Source: a virus. Taken from it: a stretch of 44,749 nt of DNA. The stretch is from positions 1 through 44,749 of the IMG/VR virus record IMGVR_UViG_3300008448_000172; one strand, given 5' to 3'. A program made the translations under genes and the position numbers. The notes under the pieces are model-generated. The model worked only from the letters and a program-made list of their open reading frames with translations, had not been told where the DNA came from and did not search any database. This document shows positions 25,501-35,701 of the stretch, piece by piece (positions within the stretch are counted from its first letter, which is position 1; every line of letters starts with the position of its first letter).

Positions 25501-26988
25501 TGGCAGAATTTATATTCCGGCAACATAATTGAATCCACAAATCTATTCTTCTCAAATGCAAGAGTAAATGTAGCAGTTCGTCCGATGATGACGACTGCAA
25601 ATGTGGTAGAAAAGGATAACCTATATTTTACAATTCAACGAGTATTTGATACCTTATCATATGCAAATTTAGGATTAAACAATCTAACAGTTATCGGTGA
25701 TTTAGAAGTACTTGGGAATACCGTTACTCTAAATACCGGTATTCTTACTGTTGAAGATAAAAACATTACGCTGGCAAATGGATCTACTTCTGCTGCGGTA
25801 GCAGATGGTGCAGGTATTCATGTCGCCGGCGCCGGCGCCAATATCATTTATGAAGTCGCAGGTGATGTTTGGGGCTTTAATAAAGATATTAGAGTTACCG
25901 GCAATATAATTGCAACCGCAAACTTAATTGCGAATGGCTTAATAATCAGAAACATTAACGTATCTGATACTGTTCTTGCAGGTAACGTAACAGGTACGGC
26001 TGTTACTGGAGCAAATTTATTAGCTGATAGTGTAACAGCTAATATTTGGAATAGATTATATACTGCAAATGTAATTGAAACTGCAGGTAATTTATATTTC
26101 ACAACTGCAAGGGCAAGAGCATCCTTTACTGCTGGCGAAAATGTTACGATTACTGATGGTGAAATTTCAGCACAATTAGGATCTACAGTTGTAGTTAATG
26201 ATAGCACAACAGTTGTGGCTGCAGCAAATACTTTAACCTATTCAATGGGTAGAAATATAACTGATCCAAGAAACGTATTAGTTATTATCGAAGGTTTATT
26301 GCAGATACCTACAACAGATTATACTGTTAGTGGTTCTAGTTTAACATTAACCTCGCAGCCTCCGGTTGGTACTAGTATTGAAATAAGATTCTTTGGTACT
26401 GAGGCATTTAGATCTACTACACCATCAACACTTGCTACAGTTAATACATTTGTTGGTAACGGAGCAAATTCTAGTTTCAATTTAACAGTTAGTCCTCCAA
26501 GTAAATCATATGTTACCGTAGTTATTGACGGTGTTACGCAATTAGCTGAAGCATATGAAATAGTAGGTACAACTTTAATTTTAGATGAAGCACCAGATAA
26601 TTCTGCAAATATTGATGTAAGAATTATAACCGGTGTTGGTACAGGTGCATTCAACACCAGAACATTTAATGGCGACGGTGCCAATACTAATTTTACAATT
26701 ACTTCAGGGTTTTCCAACGATACTATACTTGTATTTGAGAATGGTGTTGCGCAGGTACCTGTTACCGATTATAATGTTTCAGGAACCACATTACAATTTA
26801 CAACAGCACCCGCACCAAATGTAATTGTTCAAATTAGGGAATTAGGAGTGGTTCCGAACGTAAGTCAACAATCTAATAATTTAGTTTTTGTTATGGCAAA
26901 TTCATTACATTGGCAAGGCGAAACTATTACAACAGTTTCTGCAGCATTAAATCAATTAGCAGCTAGACTATACACCGCAGGTTATTAA
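22582..26988 (+). CDS. Giant tail-fibre protein, largest gene in the window
   Basis: A protein of 1468 residues. The N-terminus (LISGRIAKVDSANVSADRYQ, LGLPSELGQIFTSDLSGNRYW) is related to that of the collagen-like fibre at 10885, but the collagen tract and S74 domain are replaced by long fibre repeats: PLLTTANVxExxxNLYFTxxRVxxxV, EVQGNLVTLNVVSVSIEDKNLLLANGA, VANGLIIRGINV and WNRIYTANVIETAGNLYF. Two groups of near-perfect DNA repeats (78 and 81 bases) lie inside. Residues about 1220-1440 are three related beta units (VLVIIEGLLQIPTTDYTVSGSSLTL, VTVVIDGVTQLAEAYEIVGTTLIL, ILVFENGVAQVPVTDYNVSGTTLQF) that may form the tip. It is a tail fibre by family; the receptor is unknown. Confidence 0.8.
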   Translation: MTKLISGRIAKVDSANVSADRYQFIELSETEPDLGLPSELGQIFTSDLSGNRYWVRLDTANVTELNNLYFTNTRVISALVGANVSLNNLIVSGDLEVQGNLVTLNVVSVSIEDKNLLLANGATNSAAADGAGITIAGANAEITYQNTGDRINFNKPVNVQGNLTIDGSFVGNGLIIRNIAVTDEILTGNILGQGFTSNTIVVSETLTGNIITANVVTSKEWYGIYTANVLETSGNLYYTNDRVFSFVTGMSIGDLVDVANIYTHNGGAYVGIQEGQALVWDGNVFIPVFVNSEVANVADLAVKVLNLENQTTANVREAASNLYFTNTRVLDAISLATINPNNINANNIVVDSITANIWNRIYTANVIETAGNLYFTTQRARSSVSNSTGVYYSSDNGVFSIGQDVAITSDVQFRDLTLSGNLFILGNVAIIAANTLEINDPIIHLGLGNPGDQWDIGFVGHYVDAGDRHTGLFRDATDKKFKFFSNTTVDPSNVNYIDTTEDSFRLASVVAETFEGNVIGTVSSIANHNTDALAEGVNNLYYTNARTVQTVTPLLTTANVVELTNQYFTNVRVLQAVEPRLTTANVVELTNQYFTNVRVLQAVEPRLTTANVTELDNLYFTNARVLANVEQMSVNVFADVDISGVAVNATLVWDGTKFVPGSTDTSLRSNFANAATFANIAGSSNVALLADLANLVSSLSNHNTSNLAEGTNLYYTNSRVLSALVFANVLVADLTAAGNLVANGLIIRGINVNDNFLTGNINITNIAAANVINANIISAQQWQGIYTANVIESPTNLYFTNTRAISVVTPLLTTANVNEFGSNLYFTPERVVQTVTPLLTTANVNEFGSNLYFTPERVVQTVTPLLTTANVNETGANLYFTPTRVVQTVTPLLTTANVNETGANLYFTNARVLASLVNANVLVADLTAAGNLVANGLIIRGINVTDAVLTGNLTVTNITNGNVIIANVISSQVWQNLYSGNIIESTNLFFSNARVNVAVRPMMTTANVVEKDNLYFTIQRVFDTLSYANLGLNNLTVIGDLEVLGNTVTLNTGILTVEDKNITLANGSTSAAVADGAGIHVAGAGANIIYEVAGDVWGFNKDIRVTGNIIATANLIANGLIIRNINVSDTVLAGNVTGTAVTGANLLADSVTANIWNRLYTANVIETAGNLYFTTARARASFTAGENVTITDGEISAQLGSTVVVNDSTTVVAAANTLTYSMGRNITDPRNVLVIIEGLLQIPTTDYTVSGSSLTLTSQPPVGTSIEIRFFGTEAFRSTTPSTLATVNTFVGNGANSSFNLTVSPPSKSYVTVVIDGVTQLAEAYEIVGTTLILDEAPDNSANIDVRIITGVGTGAFNTRTFNGDGANTNFTITSGFSNDTILVFENGVAQVPVTDYNVSGTTLQFTTAPAPNVIVQIRELGVVPNVSQQSNNLVFVMANSLHWQGETITTVSAALNQLAARLYTAGY
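24243..24398 (+). repeat. Perfect 78-bp tandem repeat, two copies
   Basis: Copies at 24243-24320 and 24321-24398 are identical as read. A third unit starts at 24399 with the same first 12 bases and then diverges. Each unit encodes 26 residues (LTTANVVELTNQYFTNVRVLQAVEPR, here given by its core TTANVVELTNQYFTNVRV). Perfect identity against diverged neighbours means recent duplication or gene conversion. Confidence 0.9.
25003..25326 (+). repeat. 81-bp tandem repeat, four copies
   Basis: Units start at 25003, 25084, 25165 and 25246. The first two are identical over 81 bases; the third and fourth are more like each other (ETGANLYF version) and the fourth fades into the next module. Each encodes 27 residues with the core PLLTTANVNExGxNLYFT. 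The period differs by one codon from the 78-bp repeat upstream. Confidence 0.9.
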
Positions 26989-27003
26989 ACATAAATAATT
27001 TAT

Positions 27004-27414
27004 ATGGCAAGAAGAATAAGCAGATTACAAATAGAAACAAGTGCAGCTAGTAACAATGACATACTGGTTGTGGAGGCTGGCGACTTTGTTTTTAAGAATC
27101 TTGCCAATGTCTACGCTGGCATTAGTCCAAATTCAAATGTGGAAGGTAATATTAGATTTACCGGTTCGGTAACTGCTAATTCTTTTGCTTCTGCAGGCAC
27201 GGGTACTCCCACAGTAAGTTCTGAAACAAGTATTAATCTAAGTGCTAATGGTGCAAATGGTGGCGCAGTAGTAGTACAAAATTCAGCCTTAAGATTAAGA
27301 TCATATTCTACTGGAAATTTATCCTCTCTTACTGCAGTTGAGGGAGATCTAGTTTACAATAATACAACTAAAACTCTCCAATTTTATAATGGTACAGTTT
27401 GGGCAAACGTCTAA
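27004..27414 (+). CDS. Small fibre-type structural protein
   Basis: A protein of 136 residues: MARRISRLQIETSAASNNDILVV at the start, then a beta-rich region with NVEGNIRFTGSVTANSF, INLSANGANGGAVVVQNSALRLRSY and a final LVYNNTTKTLQFYNGTVWANV. The last phrase is a common ending of phage fibre and structural modules (value-label-type beta units). It is preceded by ATTTAT rather than a clear ribosome-binding site. A CATAAATA sequence at 26990-26997 is too close to the ATG to be a convincing late promoter. It lies between two fibre genes and probably belongs to the same structure. Specific role unknown. Confidence 0.6.
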   Translation: MARRISRLQIETSAASNNDILVVEAGDFVFKNLANVYAGISPNSNVEGNIRFTGSVTANSFASAGTGTPTVSSETSINLSANGANGGAVVVQNSALRLRSYSTGNLSSLTAVEGDLVYNNTTKTLQFYNGTVWANV

Positions 27415-27433
27415 GAATTAGATAAAGAATCAA

Positions 27434-30675
<3,242 letters not shown>

Positions 30676-30676
<1 letters not shown>

Positions 30677-31746
30677 TGGCTCTTTTAAATGACGGAGAAA
30701 TTAGTCTAGGTGGTAGTTCTACAGGTAGATCTATAAATTTAGAATTAAGCAAATTACCCGCAGCCATAGTTAGTCTTAATGATTCGGATGTACGAAGTCT
30801 AGCCGGCATTCTATCCGGCACTATTTCCCTAGAAAATTTTTACGGTAAATCTGTCTACATATATGGGCAGGAAGAATTTACCTCGGCTGGAACCTACACC
30901 TGGGTTTGTCCAGAAGGAGTTACCGCAGTATCTGTTTTATGCATAGGCGGTGGCGGCGGCGGTGATGCAGGTTCTGATCTTATTGGCGTAGGTGGAGGCG
31001 GCGGTGGCGGCGGTCTTGCCTACAGAAATAATATTTCCGTTATACCAGGACAAAGCTATACCATAGTTGTAGGTGCAGGCGGATTCGGTCAGATTACAGT
31101 GAATAGAGTAACTACACAAGTAAGTACAGATGGTGGACAATCTAGCGCATTTTCCTGCATTGCGACGGGCGGGGCAAAAGGTGCCAGAACTGCTGCCACA
31201 GTCGTAATTGGTTCAACCGCGGATGGCGATGGTGGGGGAAGATCGGGAGTATTTAATGGTGGGGCATCAGGCGGAGTAGGTGGTTCAATCGACACTTCCG
31301 TTTTAGGATTTAGAGGACCTGGGGGTGGCGGAGCTGCAGGTTATACTGGCACAGGAGGCTATGGCGCACGTGGTCAAAGGGCATCTGGCACACCAACTTC
31401 TGCTGCAGGATTTGCTGGAGGACCAGGAGCAGGTGGCGGCGCAGGCGGTGGAGGCTCAGCTTTTAGAAGCGATGTTGTTAGAGTAGCCACCGGAGCAGGT
31501 GGAGGTGGTGTAGGAATTTATGGCGCAGGTCCCAATGGCGCAGGTGGCACGGGTGGTTCCTCAACCGTAGCTGCGGTGGATGGTGGTGATGGTTCAAGTG
31601 GTTCTTTTGGCTATTATGGTGCAGGTGGAGGTGGAGGAGTAGGTGGAGATTCTAGATCAGCACAGGACGGAAAAAACGGTGCGGTAAGAATTATTTGGCC
31701 TGGTCAATTAAGAGCATTCCCACAAACAATTACAGAAAATGTATAA
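30676..31746 (+). CDS. Glycine-rich tail protein
   Basis: A protein of 356 residues. Residues 1-55 (MALLNDGEISLGGSSTGRSINLEL to GTISLENFYGKS) resemble the N-terminal module of phage proteins that decorate tails and end in FYGK(S/T). Residues 60-340 are a glycine-rich domain with runs such as GGGGGG, GGAGGGGGG-like segments and strands typical of Gly-rich phage adhesins (TSAGTYTWVCPEGVTAVSVLCIGGGGG). The Gly-rich face could form a stacked polyglycine-type adhesion tip, as known for some T4-like receptor-binding adhesins; that parallel is inference. The ATG shares its first base with the previous stop (TAATG), and its own end overlaps the protease gene by 8 bases. Confidence 0.75.
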
Positions 31747-33328
31747 AGAATATATTGTTAGCTTAAATCGAGGTGTGGATTACGACGCTTTCTGGAATCA
31801 AATAGAAAACGAGAGCGAAAACGATTCCTTTGTACCATCTAGACGAGTAGAAATAATTAATAATAGAGATGGTAGCTCACGTAGTTGCCATTATTCTTTA
31901 ACAGATGAAGAAGCGGCAAACTTAAAAAATGATTCTAGAGTTTATTCGGTTGAAATTCCCCCTGATCAAAGAGACGATGTAAAAATTGGTCTAAGAGCTT
32001 TTCAGGTAGGAGACTTTTCAAAAGGAAATTCTTCTTCGGGTGACAGAAGAAACTGGGGATTAAAAAGGATAAACGAAGCAACAAATGTCTATGGCACAGG
32101 TAATACTGCAAATGATATTTACAAGTATATCTTAGATGGCACAGGCGTAGATGTAGTTATACAAGATAGCGGTATTGAAGTTGCTCATCCTGAATTTAAA
32201 GATGATGCGGGCAGCTCAAGAGTACAACAAATAAATTGGTATACTGAAAGTGGCTTAGGTGGAACACAGAATGCAAATCATTACAGAGATTTTGATGGCC
32301 ATGGAACTCACGTAGCAGGAATTGTTGCAGGCAAAACTTTTGGTTGGGCAAAAAATGCAAGAATATATTCCCTGAAGGTTAATGGTCTTGAGGGAGCAGG
32401 CGATACTAACACAGGTATTTCCATTACAGATTGCTTTGATGTAATTAAACTTTGGCATAGAAGAAAACCAATAGATCCTAAAACAGGATTTAGAAGACCA
32501 ACCATTGTTAATATGAGTTGGGGATATAGTTTAACATATTCAAGTGTATCATCTGTAACCTATAGAGGAACAACTTACACTGACGGAAGTACTACAGGAG
32601 ATGCTGCATACCGCTGGACAAATTATGGCTTAGTTAATTTGACCAGTGGAGGAAACTTTGTAACTAATTTTAGATTGGGTTCTGTTGATACAGATATACA
32701 AGAATTAATAGATGAGGGAATACATGTTGTAATTGCGGGTGGAAATAATTATCATAAAATAGATGTACCATCAGGAGTAGATTATAATAATAGTTTTGTA
32801 ACTGGTGGTTCCACATATGAATATCATAGGGGGTCTAGTCCGTATGATGATGAGGCATTAAAGGTTGGAAATATTGATACCATCACTTTTAACGCAGTAC
32901 AAGACCAAAAAGCACATTCAAGTGAAACAGGGCCAGGTATAGATATTTGGGCACCGGGTGCAAACGTAGTAAGTGCAACAAGTAACATTAATGAATATAG
33001 CAATGTTTCATATAATTTAGATTCAGGTTTTAAGCAAATTAATTTAAGCGGTACATCTATGGCAGCCCCGCAGGTATGCGGAGTAGGCGCACTTGTTTTA
33101 CAATTAAATCCAGGATTAACCCCTGCAAATTTAAAGAACTGGTTTGTTACAAAAGCAGTAAGTAATTCGGTTATATATACTTCGAATGTCAACAATGATT
33201 ACACTAATACAAGATCGTTGTTAGGCGGAAATAATAGATTTTTATATAATCCATTTGGTATAGAATCAGATTGTAATTTAGTTGGTCCTGTAACCATTAC
33301 CAATGGAGCATTTACTTTAGAAAAATAA
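31739..33328 (+). CDS. Subtilisin-like serine protease
   Basis: A protein of 529 residues of the S8 (subtilase) family. The catalytic triad is complete: D143 in VVIQDSGIEVAHPEF, H188 in DFDGHGTHVAGIVAG, and S440 in NLSGTSMAAPQVCGVGALV. The oxyanion-type Asn region (VVIAGGNNYHK) is also present. Residues 1-85 are separate from the catalytic domain and resemble an inhibitory propeptide (KEYIVSLNRGVDYDAFWNQI, RVYSVEIPPD). No signal peptide is seen, so secretion through the Sec route is not indicated; it would act in the infected cell or on the virion. Being last in a run of fibre genes and overlapping the Gly-rich protein gene, it may mature a tail protein or degrade host surface protein. Both are inferences. 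Confidence 0.93.
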   Translation: MYKEYIVSLNRGVDYDAFWNQIENESENDSFVPSRRVEIINNRDGSSRSCHYSLTDEEAANLKNDSRVYSVEIPPDQRDDVKIGLRAFQVGDFSKGNSSSGDRRNWGLKRINEATNVYGTGNTANDIYKYILDGTGVDVVIQDSGIEVAHPEFKDDAGSSRVQQINWYTESGLGGTQNANHYRDFDGHGTHVAGIVAGKTFGWAKNARIYSLKVNGLEGAGDTNTGISITDCFDVIKLWHRRKPIDPKTGFRRPTIVNMSWGYSLTYSSVSSVTYRGTTYTDGSTTGDAAYRWTNYGLVNLTSGGNFVTNFRLGSVDTDIQELIDEGIHVVIAGGNNYHKIDVPSGVDYNNSFVTGGSTYEYHRGSSPYDDEALKVGNIDTITFNAVQDQKAHSSETGPGIDIWAPGANVVSATSNINEYSNVSYNLDSGFKQINLSGTSMAAPQVCGVGALVLQLNPGLTPANLKNWFVTKAVSNSVIYTSNVNNDYTNTRSLLGGNNRFLYNPFGIESDCNLVGPVTITNGAFTLEK

Positions 33329-33329
33329 T

Positions 33330-33719
33330 ATGCAATTTGAATTGACTGAAGATAATTTTATTATGTTTGCGGTAAAAAATTACGATAATCCTGGTTGTGT
33401 GGGGATGGATGAATTTTATGATGACTTAAAAAGATTTAAGTATATAAAAAGATTACTTAGAAAACATAATGTTGGTAAAGATTTAAAAGAAAGATTAATT
33501 TTAAATCACATTATAGTTCTTGGTAATTTGTTTGGGGTTGAAGCCACAACTAAAATGTTATTTTTTAAACTTGAGAAAAAGTTTTGGCCTCAGATAAAAA
33601 CCTTTTTAGTATTTCTAAATTATATGCCATTAAAAGTTATAGTATCACCGGGTGTGGAAATTTTAGATATAGACATACCGATCGACGAAAAAATTTTTGA
33701 AACTTTAAAGACAATCTAA
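33330..33719 (+). CDS. Conserved phage protein of unknown function
   Basis: A protein of 129 residues beginning MQFELTEDNFIMFAVKNYDNPGC. The pattern DEFYDDLKRFKYIKRLLRKH, then LKERLILNHIIVLGNLFGVEATTKMLFFKLE and FLVFLNYMP is one I recognise as recurring in hypothetical proteins beside structural genes of marine T4-like phages. It is mostly helical, with no signal peptide, Cys cluster or catalytic motif. It starts one base after the protease stop and ends one base before the next gene, so it is in the same transcript. Function cannot be inferred. Confidence 0.65.
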   Translation: MQFELTEDNFIMFAVKNYDNPGCVGMDEFYDDLKRFKYIKRLLRKHNVGKDLKERLILNHIIVLGNLFGVEATTKMLFFKLEKKFWPQIKTFLVFLNYMPLKVIVSPGVEILDIDIPIDEKIFETLKTI

Positions 33720-33720
33720 T

Positions 33721-34290
33721 ATGGGACGATTTGTAGATTCAATTATTGCTTATAGAATTTTAACATTATTAGTTACTCCTTTTGAAAATACTGAGGCATT
33801 TCGTCGCGGAATAATTGATACCAAAGGCAAAGAATTAAAAAAGATGAGCGATCTTAAATCTGTTGAAGATAGAGACGCTTATACTTTATTACATAGATTA
33901 GTATATAGAATAAAAAGAATAATAGAGAAAGTGCCCATTGATAATAAAAAGATTGTATCTTTAGCTGCGGCATATTCTCTAATTAAAGAACATCTGAATA
34001 ATAATAAAGAACCAATAAATTTAGAAGAACAATATCTTAAAAGACTAGATACTAATCTTAACGAAGAAGTTGCTTATTTAGAAACACTTATGGAAAAGAA
34101 CAAGATGTTTACGTTTAAGCAATTTACTGAGGAAAATGGTCCAGTCGCAGCAGCTCCCGCAAATAACGCAGCAGCTACACCTGGCATTGCAGGTTTAGGA
34201 AAAGATGTACCTGTTAGTGTAAAAGCGCAAAAAAGATATACCTCTAAAAATTCTAAATTTATGTTTAGACGAGGAAAAGTAAATGGCTGA
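33721..34290 (+). CDS. Conserved phage virion-region protein with internal targeting-like motif
   Basis: A protein of 189 residues. The N-terminal 125 residues are helical and conserved in style (GRFVDSIIAYRILTLLVTPF, DAYTLLHRLVYRIKRIIEKVPIDNKK), a type common near the structural genes of marine T4-like phages. Then comes M129 in MFTFKQFTEENG, closely like the starts of the proteins at 1771 and 4039, followed by an Ala/Pro/Asn-rich linker and a basic tail (KRYTSKNSKFMFRRGK). The internal ATG at 34105 could start a separate 61-residue protein, but no good ribosome-binding site precedes it. It overlaps the next gene by 8 bases. A virion location is likely; function unknown. Confidence 0.6.
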   Translation: MGRFVDSIIAYRILTLLVTPFENTEAFRRGIIDTKGKELKKMSDLKSVEDRDAYTLLHRLVYRIKRIIEKVPIDNKKIVSLAAAYSLIKEHLNNNKEPINLEEQYLKRLDTNLNEEVAYLETLMEKNKMFTFKQFTEENGPVAAAPANNAAATPGIAGLGKDVPVSVKAQKRYTSKNSKFMFRRGKVNG

Positions 34291-34624
34291 GCAAAAGATT
34301 AGAGATCTAGATACAGATATTAGAGTGTCTGTTTTAGAAACTCAGGTTAATTCGTTAACTCATGATCTTGAGAAAATAGAAAAGAAAATTGATGATAACT
34401 ATTCAGTTCTCCACACCAGAATAAATGAATTGGATGAGGCGTTTGAAATAAAAAATGAAAAGATATTGAAAAAGATAGATGACCATAGTTTGGCAAGCAC
34501 CCAACACACCAGAGAACTTTTGGATAAGATTAATAAAATCGAAAAATGGAGATGGATGATTATGGGCGGGGCCTTGGTTGCTGGTTATGTTCTGGCACAT
34601 ATTAGAATGGAAAATCTATTTTAA
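34283..34624 (+). CDS. Coiled-coil protein with C-terminal membrane segment
   Basis: A protein of 113 residues. Residues 10-90 are a long heptad-rich helix (VSVLETQVNSLTHDLEKIEKKI, ILKKIDDHSLASTQHTRELLDKINKIEK). Residues 92-107 (WRWMIMGGALVAGYVLAH) form a single membrane-spanning segment with a short tail. This is the layout of XhlA-type haemolysin or holin-accessory proteins and of some phage membrane anchors. There is no signal peptide, so it should be anchored by its C-terminal tail in the inner membrane. It is the last gene before the early promoter at 34628. A lysis-related role is possible but not shown. Confidence 0.6.
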   Translation: MAEQKIRDLDTDIRVSVLETQVNSLTHDLEKIEKKIDDNYSVLHTRINELDEAFEIKNEKILKKIDDHSLASTQHTRELLDKINKIEKWRWMIMGGALVAGYVLAHIRMENLF

Positions 34625-34627
34625 CAC

Positions 34628-34656
34628 TTGACATTCTACCTGTGATATAATATAAT
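34628..34656 (+). promoter_or_regulatory. Perfect sigma70-type promoter
   Basis: TTGACA at 34628-34633 and TATAAT at 34651-34656 are exact consensus hexamers with the ideal 17-base spacing. It lies between the last gene of the late block and the primase gene, in one of only a few gaps. It would give strong early expression from unmodified host RNA polymerase. The expected start point near 34663 falls inside the hairpin described next, so part of that stem may or may not be transcribed. Confidence 0.8.
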
Positions 34657-34679
34657 TTAGGCTTATATAGGAGCCTAAA
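34656..34679 (+). promoter_or_regulatory. Hairpin overlapping the primase ribosome-binding site
   Basis: TTTAGGCT (34656-34663) and AGCCTAAA (34672-34679) are perfect complements around an 8-base loop. The AGGAG ribosome-binding site (34669-34673) lies partly in the loop and partly in the stem, and the first base of the ATG is the last stem base. Such hairpins at the translation start are used as operators by phage translational repressors (for example the gene 43 operator of T4/RB69). Whether it is in the mRNA depends on the start point: full only in read-through transcripts from upstream. Confidence 0.6.
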
Positions 34680-35701
34680 TGTCTTTATTTGTCGATCTAA
34701 AATATTTAAAATTAGTTAGTTCACAACTGCCCCTTTTTAAACAAAAGGGCGATCATCTATATAATTGCAGATGTATCATCTGTGGTGATTCTTCCAAAAA
34801 GAAAAATAGAGCAAGGGGATACTTTTACTCATCGAAGAACGAACTGTATTATAAGTGTCACAATTGCAGCGCTTCTATGCACTTTGGTTCATTTCTAAAA
34901 CAGTTTTTTAATGTACAATATAATCATTATGCTTTAGAAAGATATGGTCAAGGAATTCCAAAAAATAAACCTCATCAAAGTGTTGAGGAAAAATTTAAAA
35001 TGGCTGAACCTGTTTTTGAAAAGAAAACCGAAAGACTTATTGATAAAATTTTAGATAGAGTAGATACCTTACCCGAGGATCATATTGCAGTAAAGTTTTG
35101 CGAAAAAAGAAAAATTCCTGTAGAAAAGTATGAGGATATATACTTCATTGATAATGTTAAAAACATAGAACAACTAAGTGAAAAATATAAAAACAAAATA
35201 GAAACAAGTGAGCCTAGACTCGTACTTCCTTTTTATGACAGAGATGGGCAAATGACGGGAGTTACTTGCAGGGCATTAGGAAAAGAAACTCTAAGATATT
35301 TGACTATTAAAGTTAAAGAAGATGAAATACTCGCATTTAATTTAGATAAGGTAAATACTGAAAAAGATATTTTTGTAGTTGAAGGTCCTATTGATAGTTT
35401 GTTTTTGCCTAACGCTATTGCAGTAGCAGGAACAGCATTTGTTAAACTTAACACACTTGATTTGCCTAAAGATAAATTAACAGTTATTTTAGATAATCAA
35501 CCTCGCAATAAAGATGTTTGTAAAATAATAGATAAAATGATCGACGGCGGATATAAAGTAGTTATCTGGCCTCAGTCATTGGTGGAAAAAGATATTAATG
35601 ACATGGTGCTTGCTGGTAAGAAACCATTAGATATAATTAAAAAGAGTACATATCAGGGACTTGAAGCAAAAATTAAATTCACTGAATGGAAGAGGTGCTA
35701 A
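34679..35701 (+). CDS. 61: DNA primase, T4 gp61 type
   Basis: A protein of 340 residues, the size of T4 gp61, which makes RNA primers at the replication fork with the gp41 helicase. The N-terminal zinc-binding domain is visible: C32xxC35 in CRCIICGDSSKKK and C60xxC63 in YYKCHNCSAS, with a GYFY strand between. The catalytic TOPRIM-like domain has the acidic signature VVEGPIDSLFL (E235, D239) and AVAGTAF, then VILDNQ with D272. The C-terminus (IIDKMIDGGYKVVIWPQ, EKDINDMVLAG) continues the TOPRIM fold. It follows a perfect sigma70-type promoter and a hairpin over its start, so it is the first gene of the early block in this window. Confidence 0.88.
   Translation: MSLFVDLKYLKLVSSQLPLFKQKGDHLYNCRCIICGDSSKKKNRARGYFYSSKNELYYKCHNCSASMHFGSFLKQFFNVQYNHYALERYGQGIPKNKPHQSVEEKFKMAEPVFEKKTERLIDKILDRVDTLPEDHIAVKFCEKRKIPVEKYEDIYFIDNVKNIEQLSEKYKNKIETSEPRLVLPFYDRDGQMTGVTCRALGKETLRYLTIKVKEDEILAFNLDKVNTEKDIFVVEGPIDSLFLPNAIAVAGTAFVKLNTLDLPKDKLTVILDNQPRNKDVCKIIDKMIDGGYKVVIWPQSLVEKDINDMVLAGKKPLDIIKKSTYQGLEAKIKFTEWKRC

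Noticed and set aside
26990-26997. CATAAATA as a late promoter for the gene at 27004
   Set aside because: One mismatch at the first T and only 6 bases from the ATG, which would leave no room for a ribosome-binding site.
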